The notes below the pieces were generated by a model. The model did not search any database, was not told the DNA's origin, and worked only from the letters and a program-made list of their open reading frames with translations. Positions 41,895 through 54,996 of a stretch of DNA of 64,000 nt are shown here, piece after piece. The DNA is from Aegilops tauschii subsp. strangulata (lineage: Eukaryota > Streptophyta > Magnoliopsida > Poales > Poaceae), in assembly GCF_002575655.3 (NCBI RefSeq), contig NC_053040.3, positions 358,296,267-358,360,266 on the forward strand. The letters are read 5' to 3'. Position numbers and translations under genes: made by a program. Every line of letters starts with the position of its first letter. Position 1 is the stretch's first letter.

Positions 41895-44800
41895 TGTAAC
41901 GCCCCGGATCCGATGCGCCAGGTGTCTGCCAGTCATTCGCCTTCGTTGCCATGTCATTTGCTTGCATGTTGCATTTTGCCATGTCATCATCTGCATTGCA
42001 TCGTCATGTTTTTCAAAACTTGCATCCGGTCCTTTTCCCCGTTGTTCGTTTCGCGATCCGACACTCTCGCATGCACCGGCGTACCCCTCTTGTTTCTTTT
42101 CGTGAGCGGGTGTTAAACGTTCTCAGAATGGACCAAGGCTTGCCAAGTGGCCTTGGTATACCACCGGTAGACCACCTGTCAAGTTTCGTTCCATTTGGAG
42201 GTCGTTTGATACTTTAACGGTTAACCGGGTAACCGCAAAGGGCTTTTGTGTGTTGCAGCAAAACCCCCCTCCAAACAGCCCACTAGCTCATCCAAACCCC
42301 CTCCATGCTCTCGTCGTTCGATCACGATCGTGTGGGCGAAAACCGCACCCTGTTTGGACTCTCCTAGCTCCCTCTGCCTATATATTTGCACCTCCCCCCG
42401 AAATTTCACGGATGAACCCTAGCCTTCCCCTCCCTCTCGCCGCCGGACACGTCCACCCCGCGCCGGACGGATCCCGCCGCCGCCCGCAGCCAACCACGTC
42501 GCACCACATGGCCTCCTCCGCCACCAGCCGCCGCGCCCCGCCGCCAGGCCCGCTGGGGCCCGAGGCCGGCCCGCCCCAGGCCGCATCTGGGTCGCGCCCC
42601 GGGCGCCCCGCCCGTTCGCCCGCCGCCGCCTCCTCAGGTCCTCGTCGCCCGCGCCCCGTCCCTCGCCGGCGTGCACCGCCGCCGCCCCGCCGGCGCTGTA
42701 ACGCCCACGATGCGGCTATATCTCCCACGTGTCGAGGCACGACTTAGAGGCATAACCGCATTGTGGTTTTGTCGCAAGAAACAAGAATGGGATAACGAGA
42801 GTTGGCTTACAATCGCCACTTCACACAATACATAAATATAATCATACATCATCCAAAATACACACATATAGACCGGCTACGGTAAAATCCAAATGAAAAT
42901 AAGATAACCCCAAATGCTAGATCCCTGATCGTCCCAACTGGGCTCCACTACTGATCATCAGGAAAAGACACATAGTAACGACCACGTTCCTCATCGAACT
43001 CCCACTTGAGGTCGATCCCATCATCTGCAATGGCATCGTCGGCACCTGCAACTGTTTTGGTAGAATCTGTGAGTCACGAGGACTCAGCAATCTCACACCC
43101 GCGAGATCAAGACTATTTAAGCTTATAGGAAATGATGGTGTAATGAGGTGGAGCTGCAACAGGCACTAAGCATATATAGTGGCTAACATACGCAAATGAG
43201 AGCGAGAAGAGAAGCAACGGAACGGTCGTATTCTAGTAATGACCAAGAAGTGATCCTGAACTCCTACTTACGTCATACATAACTCAAACCGTGTTCACTT
43301 CCCGGATTCCGCCGAGAAGAGACCATCACGGCTACACACACAGTTGATGTATTTTAATTGGGTCAAGTGACAAGTTCTCTACAACCGGACATTAATAAAT
43401 TCCCATCTGCCTCATAACCGCGGGCACGGCTTTCGAAAGATAACACCCTGCAGGGGTGTCCCAACTTAGCCCATTATAAGCTCTTACGGTCAACGAAGGA
43501 TAAACCTTCTCCCGGAAAGACCCGATCAGTCTCGTAATCCCGGTTTACAAGACATTTCGACAATGGTAAAATAAGACCAGCAAAGCCACCCGAATGTGCC
43601 GACAAATCCCGATAGGAGCTGCACATATCTCGTTCTCAGGGCACACCGGATTGTCCAAGCTTCCGATAGGCGAGCCCAGAGTTGCCCCTGGTGGCCACCG
43701 GCGACTGACAGGTTCGACCAATACTCAAAGGAGCACTGGCCCGGGGGTTTAAATAAAGATGACCCTCGGGCTCGCGAAAACCCGGGGAAAAAGGCTTAGG
43801 TGGCAAATGGTAAAACCAAAGTTGGGCCTTGCTGGAGGAGTTTTATTCAAGGCGAACTGCCAAGGGGGTCCCATAAATCACCCAACCGCGTAAGGAACGC
43901 AAACTCAAGGAACATAATACCGGTATGACGGAAACTAGGGCGGCAAGAGTGGAACAAAACACCAGGCGTAAGGCCGAGCCTTCCACCCTTTACCAAATAT
44001 ATAGATGCATTAATTAAATAAGAGATATTGTGATATCCCAAAATATCCATGTTCCAACATGGAACCAACTTCAACTTCACCTGCAACTAGCAACGCTATA
44101 AGAAGGGTTGAGCGAAAAGCGGTAACTTAGCCAAACAACGGTTTGCTAGGAAAAGGATGGTTAGAGGCTGACATGGCAATAAGGGAGGCATGATATAGCA
44201 AGTGGTAGGTAGCGCAGCATGGCAATAGAACGAACAACTAGCAAAGCAAAGATAGAAGTGATTTCGAGGGTATGGTCATCTTGCCTGCAAGGTTCTCAGA
44301 GTTGTCGAAAGCTTGATCCTCGTAAGCGTACTCAACGGGTTCCTCGTTCACGAACTCGTCTCCCGGCTCTAGCCAACACAAGAACACAAGCAATGGAACC
44401 ACAATCAATCACGGGAAATGCACAAGCAACATGATGCAAAACATGAATGATATGCGAGATGGGATATGCGATGCATATGCGTGCTCCGGAAGGAAAATGA
44501 TGAAAACCAAGCATGCCACTGGAAAGATGAGATGATTTCGGTTTAAATCGATATAAAGATCACCGGAAACGGATGCACGGTTTGCAAATGGCGAGCAAAA
44601 CAAGAATGACACGAATCTGCGATTAACAGCATGATAGCACTTACAATGCAACAAGTAACAATGCTACATCACTCTAATATAGCAACAAAGCATATGACAG
44701 TAATCTACAGGATATGCTTGATAAAAGATGAACACTGAGCTACGTCTAGATCATAACATAACAGGTTCAAACAAGCATGGCAAAAGTGCAAAAGATAACA

Positions 44801-47800
44801 GGTTCACAGACTTGGTGAAATTACTGGACATGCCTGAAACAGCATCAGGTAACAATGTTCAGAGCACGAAATCAACATGCTACAGGAACTTAACATGGCA
44901 AAACAAGGCATGACAGTATTTTACTAAATGCATATGACAAAAATCCCTTACTTACCATAAGCCAAAAAGGACCAGAAGATATGATGGCAACCATGTAAAC
45001 ATAGCAAGTTTTGTTAACAGGTTTCAGACTTAGCAGAAAACAGAGCATGGCAGAAACAATAATATGAAGGCATCTTGGTGAGCTTGATGCACTCACCACA
45101 AAGCAATGCATGACAAAACAAGCATACTTAAAGCACGATGGCATGTTTATGAAGCTATCCATGGCAAGAACAAATACATAGCATGGATGAAACAACTACA
45201 ACAAGCTTGGCAAAATTGAATATCATGTTAACAATCTGCCAGAAATATTTTATAGCAAAAGTAGAGCAAGATTAAGTCATGCTATGGCACTCCATAATTG
45301 CAAAAAAGGGCATGAATGGAGCATCTACAATAATATCTACAAAACATCCTTACTGAACATCTCTAACATAAGCATGGATCTCTCTGTAGCCACATGGATA
45401 CATAGCAACAAAATAACAGCAGTCACAGACTTGGTAAAATCACTAGTCCCTGAAATCAGAAACATTACGGAGCCTAGTTTGCATGCTTGTGCTAGTCATC
45501 ACATAGATCATAAAAATACATAGAATACACCTCTGTAAATATGGCATGGCATACATCAAAACCCATACAAAACTCATGCCCATAAGATGCACAGATTAAA
45601 TGCAACAAAAATAACAAATCCTCAAGTTCTGATAAGTAACAGCAGATAACAGCAACTAGCACTCTTGCACCAGAGATTTGGGCATCAATATGGACTCAAA
45701 TGAATATGGTGCAATGGAACAAAATGAAGAGCATCCTGAGACGAACATTTCGATATATCACACGCACGAAACGGAGCTATATGCAGAGAGTTATGATACG
45801 ATGAACAGGTGCACATAATATAAAAACATTAGGACAGAGAAAAAAACGGGGGAGGAAGTCAACCCTAGGGTTCGGCCAGATCTGGATCGGGCCCGGTGGC
45901 TCGCCGGACTCGGGGAGACGCCGGCTCGGGCGGAGAGGAGGAGGGGAGCTCGAAGGAGGGGCGACACCGGCGAACGGCGGAGGAGGAGGCGGCGGCGCGG
46001 CCTCGGGTGGCGGCAAGGCGATGCGGCGGCGGCGGCCCACCAGCGCGGCGGCGGCTCGGGCGGCCGGAGGAGGCGAGGCGGCGGGCGCCGTGGAGAGGAC
46101 TCGGGCGGCGGGGAGGAGGCGACGGTGGCGCGCCGGCGCTTGGGCGGCGCGAGCGCGCGGGGAGGCGCACGGGATTCGGGGCGGCGGAGGCAACGGGCTT
46201 TGGGGGGCCTGGCGGGCCGGCGGCGGGGACGGTGCTGCGGCGACAGGTGGCGGCTTCTGACTGGTGCGGGCGCGGCGGCGGGTTCGTCCGGCGCCGGGCG
46301 GACGTGTCCGGCGCGCGGAGGGAGCGGGGCTAGGGTTTCGGGATCCGGATTTGGAGGAGGGGTGCACATATTTATAAGTAGAGGGAGTTAGGAGACTCCA
46401 AATGGAGTGCGGTTTTCGCCCACACGATCGTGACCGAACGACCTAGAGCATGGAAGTGACTTAGAGGGGTTTTGGGCTGTTTAGAGAGGGGTTTTGCTGC
46501 AACACACAAACGGACTTTGCGGTTACCCGGTTAACCGTTGGAGTACTAAACGACCTCCAAATGGAACGAAATTTGACCGGTGGTCTACCGGTGGTATACC
46601 AAGGCCACTTGACAAGACTCGGTCCATTCCGAGAACGTTCAACACCCGCTCACGAAAAGAAAACAAGAGGGGTGCGCCGGAGGAGGTGGGAGTGCCGGAT
46701 TGCAAAACGGACAACGGGGAAAATGCTCGGATGCATGAGACGAACACGTATGCAAATGCGATGCACATGATGACATGATATGAGATGCATGACATGAACA
46801 AAAAGCAAAACGGAAAACAAAACCCAACCACGAAGGAAATATCATAACACATAGGCGAAAATGGCAAGAGTTGGAGTTACAAATATGGAAAATTACATCC
46901 GGGGTGTTACAGGCGCGCCTCCCCGCCGCCATGCCGGAGCACCGCCGTGCGCCGCCCCGAGGGCGCCCGTGCCCGCTCCGCCTCCCTGTCCCTCCGGTCC
47001 CGCCGCCGGCGAGCGGCGCCGCCGCCCCGACCGGATCCCGCCGTCCCTGTTCGTCGCCGGCCACCGCTCCTTCGCCGGACCACCGCCGCGGATCTCCTCC
47101 ATCGCCCCCGTAGCTCCCGGTCCAGATCTGGTAGAGAGGTTGACTCCCCCCCTCGAATTTTCTCCAAGTTCTGATAATTCCACTTTCTGGTGCTATCTTT
47201 GACCTGCTGTATCTTCATGCATACTGCTCCGTTTTGTGCGTGTAATATATCGAAATGTTCGTCATGAGATGCTCTTCATTTTGTTCCATTGGGTCATGTT
47301 CATTAGAGTTCATATCGATGCTCTAATCATCGTTGCAAGAGTGTTATATGCTGTTAACTGCTGTCTGTTATCAGAACTTGGTGATTTGTCTTTTTCATTG
47401 CATTTTGTGTGTGCATCCTATGAGCTTGGTGTCTACATGTGTTTGGAACTACATCATGCCATCTTTACAGTGGTGCTTGTCTTGTATTTTTGTGATCTAT
47501 GTGGTGACTAGCACAAGCATGCAAAGTAGCCTCCATGATGTTGCTGATTTCTGTGACAGTGATTTCTGTTAAGTCCGAGTCTGTTATATTTTGTTGCTAT
47601 GTAAACCTGCTGCTACAAGTCATTCTATGCATAATTTGGAGATGTTCACTAAGGATCTTTTGTTATACATGTTATGCTCTATCCATCCATGCCCTTGTTT
47701 GCATTTATATCCTGTTGTAGCTTGTTGTTATCTTGCTCTACTTTTGCTATCAAATGTTCCTTGCAGATTGCTTACATGTTAATCAATTTTTCCATGGTTG

Positions 47801-50591
47801 TTACTAGTGATCCATGAACCCTATGACTATGCTATTGCAATGTTTAGCTTCATATTCATGCCATCTTACTGTTGGTTACCTTGTAATACCATGTATTGCT
47901 CTGTGGTGAGTGGTTCAAGCTCACCAACATGCCTACTTATCGTTATTTCTGCCATGCTCTGTTTTTCTTCTGTCTGAATCTGTTTATGAAACTTGCTATG
48001 TTTACATTGGTGCCATCATATCTTCTATGCCTTTTTGGCTCATGTTCAGTAAGGGACTTTTGTTCCATGCAATTAGTAGATTCATGTCATGCCTTTGTTT
48101 GCTATGATATGTTCCTATAGCTTGTTGATTGATAGCTATAAACTTTGCAACCTGATGTTATTTCTGTCATGTCCAGTAATTTCTGCTAAGTCTGTGAATC
48201 TGTTATTATTTGCAATATTTCCATGTCCTTTTGAGCATGTTCTAGTGATTTCTGGGGATAGCTCAGTGTTCATGTTTTGTAATGCTTTACCTGTATATCA
48301 CATTCATGCCTTTTGTTTTCAGGTTGAGGTGCTGTAGCATATTGTTATGATGCTTGCAAGATGCCTAGTTGCTGTTTTGGACAGACTGTTGTTATATGTT
48401 GTTTGGAGTGTATGTGTTGCCCCGTTGCTCCGTTTTGAGCATGCTCTATATGAAACTTGCTTAGCTTTGCATGTAGTTTCATATTACCTTGTTGGATCCA
48501 TGCATTGAGTATGTTTGTTTGATGTTTGTATGCATTTTGCATCAATGCCATGCTTAACTTGTTTTGCTCATATCTTCTAGGCCGTAGCTCCGAACTAAAT
48601 GAACTTTATATGTAACTTGACTAGAATTTCGTAGATCATCATGGTGCTTTTTAACTTGCTTTTTAACAACTTGAACATAAGGTTTATTCAGATCTGGACC
48701 AATTTCGAAATTTGCATATGAGGACCTACCGGAATTGTTATAGGTTGATTCCGGCCTCATTTAAACTTGCTTTGATGTGTTGCTCTTGTATGCATCATCT
48801 CTTGCCATGAGTAGCTTCATGTAGCCGTGTCATGCATCATACTTGTTTGAGCATCATGCCTTGTTCATGTGTGGTGTGTTTACCATGTTGTGTGCTTCTT
48901 CTCGATAGTTCCCGTGTCGTTGCGATCGTGAGGATTCGTTCGTCTTCGTGGCTTCATCTTCTTCATGGACTCGTTCTTCTTCCTAGCAGGATTTCAGGCA
49001 AGATGACCGTCACCTTGGATCTCATTACTATCATTGCTATGCTAGTTGCTTCGTTCTATCGCTATGCTGCGCCACCTATCACTTGCTCTTCAAGCCTCCA
49101 AAATTGCCATGAACCTCTAACCTTTGTCACCCTTCCTAGCAAACCATTGTTTGGCTATGTTACCGCTTTGCTCAGCCCCTCTTATAGCGTTGCTAGTTGC
49201 AGGTGAAGATAAAGTTTGCTCCATGTTGGATTATGTTTATGTTGGGATATCACAATATCTCTTATATTATTAATGCATCTATATACTTGGTAAAGGGTGG
49301 AAGGCTCGGCCTTATGCCTGGTGTTTTGTTCCACTCTTACCGCCCTAGTTTCCATCATACCAATGTTATGTTCCTTGATTTTGCGTCCCTTACGCGGTTG
49401 GGTGATTTATGGGACCCCCTTGACAGTTCGCTTTGAATAAAACTCTTCCAGCAAGGCCCAACCTTGGTTTTACATTTGCCTCACCTAGCCTTTTTCCCTT
49501 AGGAGTCGCGCATCCCGAGGGTCATCTTTATTTTACCCCCCGAGCCAGTGCTTGTCTAAGTGTTGGTCCAAACTAGAGCACCGTGCGGGACCATCCCTTG
49601 GCAACTTGGGTTACGTCGGTACATGTACGCTTCACTTATCCGGTGTGTCCTGAGAACGAGATATGTGCGACTCCTATCGGGATTGTCGACACATCGGGCG
49701 GCTTTGCTGGTTTTGTTTTACCATTGTCGAAATGTCTTGTAACCGGGATTCCGAGACTGATCGGGTCTTCCCGGGAGAAGGAATATCCTTCGTTGACTGT
49801 GAGAGCTTATAATGGGCTAAGTTGGGACACCCCTGCAGGGTATAAACTTTCGAGAGTCGTGCCCGTGGTTATGTGGCAGATGGGAATTTGTTAATATCCG
49901 GTTGTAGAGAACTTGACACTTGACTTAATTAAAACGCATCAACCGCGTGTGTAGCTGTGATGGTCTCTTCTCGGCGGAGTCCGGGAAGTGAACACGGTTT
50001 CTGGGTTATGTTTGACGTAAGTAAGAGTTCAGGATCACTTCTTGATCGTTGCTAGTTTCACGATCGTTCCTTTGCTTCTCTTCTCGCTCTTATTTGCGTA
50101 AGTTAGCCACCATACTTGCTTAGTCGCTGCTGCAACCTCACCACTTTACCCCCTTTCCTACCCATTAAGCTTTGCTAGTCTTGATACCCATGGTAATGGG
50201 ATTGCTGAGTCCTCGTGGCTAACAGATTACGACAACACCAGTTGCAGGTACAGGTTTTGCGCTGATCATGACGCGAGAGTGATGTTACTTGTTTGGAGTT
50301 CTTCTTCTGCTTCTTCTTCGATCAGGGGATAGGTTCCAGGTCGGCAGCCTGGGCTAGCAGGGTGGATGTCGTTTGAGTTTCTGTTGGTGTTTCATCCGTA
50401 GTCGGATGTTGATCATGTGTATGATGTATTGATGTATTCTTACGGCATTTGTATGCCTTGTATGTATCCCCATCTATTATGTAATGTTGATGTAATGATA
50501 TCCACCTTGCAAAAGCGTCTTCAAGATGCGCTTCTATCCTTGGTGGGACCTTCGAGTTCCTTTAGGATAGGGTCGCATCTTGGGCGTGACA
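41895..50591 (+). mobile_element. Solo LTR (about 4.5 kb), outer member of an inverted pair
   Basis: The block starts TGTAACGCCCCGGATCCGAT and ends TTGGGCGTGACA, with a 5-bp target duplication (AGATC/AGATA). Without its own insert it is 4477 bp. It has no internal repeat or pol. It has LTR-like organisation: CTATATATTTGCACC at about 42378, a GC-rich leader (42410-42696 and 46917-47140), then a long T-rich non-coding part. The TGTAAC...CCC start resembles that of the chromovirus LTR at 62661, so a solo LTR of a chromovirus-like family is the best reading; this affiliation is inference. Confidence 0.75.
42697..46911 (-). mobile_element. Solo LTR (4.2 kb) of the same family, inserted in inverted orientation
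   Basis: This is flanked by a perfect 5-bp duplication GGCGC (42692-42696 and 46912-46916). On the minus strand it starts TGTAACACCCCGGATGTAAT and ends GTGGGCGTTACA. It matches the surrounding element in inverse order: the block around 46450-46680 mirrors 42100-42330, and the block around 43430-43560 mirrors 49720-49860. It has no LTR pair and no coding domain. The Pro/Arg/Ala-rich frames at 45777-46391 lie in its GC-rich leader and are not genes. Confidence 0.82.
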
Positions 50592-51165
50592 AGATATCAT
50601 CCAACCCATCACCGTCCAGCAAGCCTACGATGAAATTACTCACGCACGGCGGTGAGCATCATGAAATTGGTGATGGAGGATGGTTGATGATGACGACGGC
50701 GACGGATTCCCCTCTCCGGAGCCCCGAACGGACTCCAAATCAGCCCTCCCGAGAGAGATTAGGGCTTGGCGGCGGCTCCGTATCGTAAAACGTGATGAAT
50801 CCTTCTCTCTCTCATTTTTTCTCCCCGAACGTGAATATATAGAGTTGGAGTTGAGGTCGGTGGAGCTTCAGGGGGCCCACGAGGTAGGGGACGCACCGAG
50901 GGGGCAGGCGCGCCCCCACCCTCGTGGACAGGGTGTGGGCCCCCTGGCCTTGATTCTTTCACCAGTATTTTTTTTTATTTCCAAAAATAATCTCCGTGAA
51001 GTTTCAGGTCATTCCGAGAACTTTTGTTTCTGCACATAAATAACACTATGGCAATTCTGCTGAAAACAGCGTCAGTCCGGGTTAGTTCCATTCAAATCAT
51101 GCAAGTCTAGAGTCCAAAACAAGGGCAAAAGTGTTTGGAAAAGTAGATACGACAGAGACGTATCA

Positions 51166-53208
51166 ACTCCCCCAAGCTTAAACCTTTGCTTGTCCTCAAG
51201 CAATTTAGTTGATAAACTGAAAGTGATAAAGAAAAACTTTTACAAACTCTTTTTGCTCTTGTTGTTCTAAATATGTAAAGCCAACATTCAAGTTTTCAGC
51301 AAAGATTATGACTAACCATATTCACAATAACACTTAGGTCTCATGTTTACTCATATCAATGGCATAATCAACTAGCGAGCAATAATAATAAATCTCGGAT
51401 GACAACACTTTCTCAAAACAATCATAATATGATATAACAAGATGGTATCACGCTAGCCCTTTCTGAGACCGCAAAACATAAATGCAGAGCACCTTTAGAG
51501 ATCAAGGACTGACTAGACATTGTAATTCATGGTAAAAGAGATCCAATCATAGTCATACCCAATATAAATTAATAGTAATAGATGCAAATGACAGCAGTGC
51601 TCTCCAGCTGGTGCTTTTTAATAAGAGGGTGATGACTCAACATAAAAGTAAATAGATATGCCCTTCGCAGAGGGAAGCAGGGATTTGTAGAGGTGCCAGA
51701 GCTCGGTTTTGAAATAGAGATAAATAATATTTTGAGCGGTATACTTTCATTGTCAACATAACAACCAAGAGATGGCGATATCTTCCATGCTACACACATT
51801 ATAGGCGGTTCCCAAACAGAATGGTAAAATTTATACTCCCCCTCCACCAACAAGCATCAATCCATGGCTTGCTCGAAACAATGAGTGCCTCCAACTAACA
51901 ACAGTCCTGGGGGAGTTTTGTTCGCAATTATTTCGATTTGGTTCGCATAAAGCATGGGACTGGGCATCCCGGTGACCAGCCATTTTCTCGTGAATGAGGA
52001 GCGGAGTCCACTCCTCTTGAGAATAACCCGCCTAACATGGAAGATACGGACAGCCCTAGTTGATACATGAGCTATTCGAGCATACAAAACAGAATTTCAT
52101 TTGAAGGTTTAGAGTTTGGCACATACAAATTTACTTGGAACGGCAGGTAGATACCGCATATAGGAAGGTATGGTGGACTCATATGGAATAACTTTGGGGT
52201 TTAAGGGATTGGATGCACAAGCAGTATTCCCGCTTAGTACAAGTGAAGTCTAGCAAAAGACTGGGAAGCGACCAACTAGAGAGCGACAATAGTCATGAAC
52301 ATGCATTAAAATTAATAAACATTGAGTGCAAGCATGAGTAGGATATAATCCACCATAAACATAAATATCGTGAAGTCTATGTTGATTTGTTTCAACTACA
52401 TGTGTGAACATGTGCCAAGTCAAGTCACTTGAATCATTCAAAGGAGGATACCACCCCATCATACCACATCACAACCATTTTAATAGCATGTTGGCACGCA
52501 AGGTAAACCATTATAGACTCCTAGCTAATTAAGCATGGCATAAGCAACTATAACCTCTAATTGTCATTGCAAACATGTTTATTCATAATAGGCTGAATCA
52601 GGAACGATGAACTAATCATATTTACAAAAATAAGAGAGGTCGAGCTCATACCAGCTTCTCTCATCTCAATCAGTCCATCATATATCGTCATTATTGCCTT
52701 TCACTTGCACGACCGAACGATGTGAATAATAATAATAGTGCACGTGCATTGGACTAAGCTGGAATCTGCAAGCATTCAATAAACAGGAGAAGACAAGGCA
52801 ATATGGGCTCTTGGTTAAATCAACAACAATGCATATAAGGGCCACTTCAACAATTTCATCATGGTCTTCTCCTATCGTCCCCCAAAGAAAAGAAAAGAAA
52901 AGAAATAAAACTATTTACACGGGAAAACTCCCGACAAGCAAAAAGAGGAACAGGAAATCTTTTTGAGTTTTCTTTTAATTATTACTACTACAGCATGAAA
53001 AGTAAACTAGCTAAAAGCTACTACTAAAATATATTTTTTGTTTTTCTTAAGGTTTTTCAAACACACAAGAAGAAAGAAAAATAAACTAGCATGGATATTA
53101 CAGTGAAAGAGTATGAACACCGAAAACTAGCATGAGTGTGTGGACATAAATGTAATGTCGGTGAGAAATACGTACTCCCCCAAGCTTAGGCTTTTGGCCT
53201 AAGTTGGT
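51166..53208 (-). other. 3' non-coding region of the Athila-type element
   Basis: About 2 kb between the ORF-1-type gene and the polypurine tract. It is AT-rich with no readable domain. The string ACTCCCCCAAGCTTA occurs at both ends, beside the LTR at 51167-51181 and again at 53173-53187. The right-hand copy therefore repeats the polypurine tract motif. Otherwise I see nothing in it. Confidence 0.6.
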
Positions 53209-54226
53209 CTACTGCCACGGCTGGCCTGGCGGATATCCAAAGTTGTAGCTGGGGTCGTACTGAGATGCAGTGGCTATTGCATCGTGGGCTGCAGATTGGA
53301 GGCGAGCTGCCCTCGTCCTCCTCTCATACTTGTTCGCCTCCTCCCTGGTTATGAAATATCTCCCCTTTGCCTGAAAGTCAAAGAAAGTGGGAGCAGGAAG
53401 AGCGACGTGATAGGTGCGTCGTCTGTCAAAGATTAGTCGGTACTGGAGAGGTTGTTCATTCCTCTCAATAAATTGATGACGAACCATAGCCTCATAATCT
53501 AAATAAACACGAGGCAACTCAATATCATACTCACGTATGGGTACATCAAAAAAATTAGCTAAACGGGTTGCATAAATTCCCCCAAAGAAATCTCCATTAA
53601 ATCTATTGTTATGCCACCTACGTGCAACAATGGCTCCCAAATTATAATGTTTATCCCCTAATACAGCACTCCTGAGAACACTGAGATCAGGGACAGACAT
53701 GTGACATGCTTCATCCTTACTATTTATGCACCTACCTATGAAGAGAGCAAAATAATGTATAGCAGGAAAATGAATGCTCCCTCTGGTAGCTTGTGTTATA
53801 TCTCTAGACTCCCCCACAGTTATACTAGCAAGAAAATCTCTAAACTCGGATTTGCAAGGCTCACTAGTGCTACCCCATTGTGGAAGTTTGCAAGCAGTGG
53901 TAAAAGTCCATAGTATAAGAATTTTTATAAAGATCAAACAGGACAGTTTGAGAATTGCGTGATGATGAAAATTCAAACCTTCTTACAAAGGAATCAGTGA
54001 GATAGTGATACTGACGGCACTTATCTGCCTCGAAGCTCTTAAGATCAGTGTTACGCACGTATGTGTAAAATTCTTCCTTGATTCCCGCTCGATCCATGAG
54101 GTCCTCTGAAGGCCATTCGCAAGCCCACACTTGAGCTTCCCTCGGTGGTTCATCGTCAGCATCGCGTATTGCGAGCCTGGGTCCTTGCTTCCTTGAAGGA
54201 CCACCTTGGTACATTTTCCTAAACAT
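53209..54226 (-). pseudogene. ATHILA ORF-1-type gene, frameshifted
   Basis: Two overlapping minus-strand frames make one gene. The first (54226-53870) begins MFRKMYQGGPSRKQGPRLAI and includes DSFVRRFEFSSSRNSQTVLF. The second picks up at about 53880 with TTACKLPQWGSTSEPCKSEF and runs through HFPAIHYFALFIGRCINSK and LGAIVARRWHNN to the stop at 53209. I recognise it as the plant 'ATHILA ORF-1' class (PF03078-like), which sits 3' of pol in Athila elements. A small deletion near 53890-53910 causes the frameshift. Its function in the element is not established. Confidence 0.7.
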
Positions 54227-54479
54227 ATTTCTTCCTCTGAAAAATTTCTGAGAATTTTAGTAACTTCAAATAAAAGTGAACCAAACTCAATAAAATTGAT
54301 AGCAACTACTCCTACAAGTGCCTAGAGACTATATCATGCATTGGAACTACTTGGGACCAAATAAATTTGACATGCAAGCTCAAGAACATGGTCACCTAAC
54401 CAGTAAAATTTTGCAATAAATAAAGCACTAGAACAAAAACTAATTGGACCATTAGAGGAGTCACATACCAAGGAACAGT

Positions 54480-54990
54480 CCCCCAAAGCAGTTTTGTGAG
54501 AGGTGCTTTGAGCAAGGAGATCGAAAATCGCAGCAAAATGAGCTAGAACTCGTGCTTGAGCTGATTGGTGATTTTTTTATGGAGGAAGAAGGAGTGTGTG
54601 GTGGCTGGAATAAGTGGAGGGGAGCCACCATGGGCCCACGAGGCAGGGGGCGCGCCCTGGACCCTCGTGGCCAGGTGCTTGCTCCCCCTGTTGTGTTCTC
54701 AGTGCCAAATATTCTCAAATATTCCAGAAAAAATCATATTTAAATTTTAGGGCATTTGGAGAACTTTTATTTTCGGGGTATTTTTTATTGCACGGATAGT
54801 TCAGAAAACAGACAGAAAACACTATTTTTACTTTATTTCAACTAAATAACAGAAAGTAAAAGGAGGGTACAGAAGGTTGTGCTTTCTAACTTCATCCATC
54901 TCATGCTCATCAAAAGGAATCCACTAACAAGGTTGATCAGGTCTTGTTAACAAACTCATTCCGAATCGCATGAAACCGGAGAATTTTCGA
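54480..54990 (-). other. LTR-like segment between protease and ORF-1
   Basis: Where RT and integrase should be, there is instead a non-coding segment. It shares a run of 26 identical bases with the element's own right LTR (54632-54657 against about 58954-58979, same orientation), followed in both by CCCTCGTGG. The shared part can form a hairpin (CCACGAGG pairing with CCTCGTGG). Downstream wording ('ggagaacttttatttt' against 'gagaacttttgttt') also agrees. It may be the leader of a separate transcription unit for ORF-1 or a recombined LTR piece. Confidence 0.55.
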
Positions 54991-54996
54991 ATAACA

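Larger units (their letters stand above)
41059..51165 (-). repeat. 3' LTR of the Athila-type element, split by a nested solo LTR
   Basis: The LTR sequence 41059-41894 continues at 50592-51165 (about 1.4 kb in total) and is nearly identical to the right LTR, which runs through the same point without interruption at 58670-58682. The insert carries the target duplication AGATC (41890-41894) and AGATA (50592-50596). The minus strand next to 51165 reads TTTAAGCTTGGGGGAGT, the polypurine tract. Confidence 0.92.

Noticed and set aside
45777..46391. Pro/Arg/Ala-rich ORFs resembling an extensin or a nuclear protein
   Set aside because: They lie in the GC-rich leader of the inverted solo LTR, on both strands at once, with no domain. 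The mirrored sequence at 42400-42696 behaves the same way.
41895..50591. Two complete autonomous elements or host genes in the 8.7-kb insert
   Set aside because: No pol domain and no internal LTR pair. TG...CA ends with 5-bp TSDs and a promoter-plus-leader layout fit solo LTRs.
53209..54226. Envelope gene of an endogenous retrovirus
   Set aside because: No convincing signal peptide, transmembrane anchor or fusion features are visible. The sequence fits the ATHILA ORF-1 class instead.
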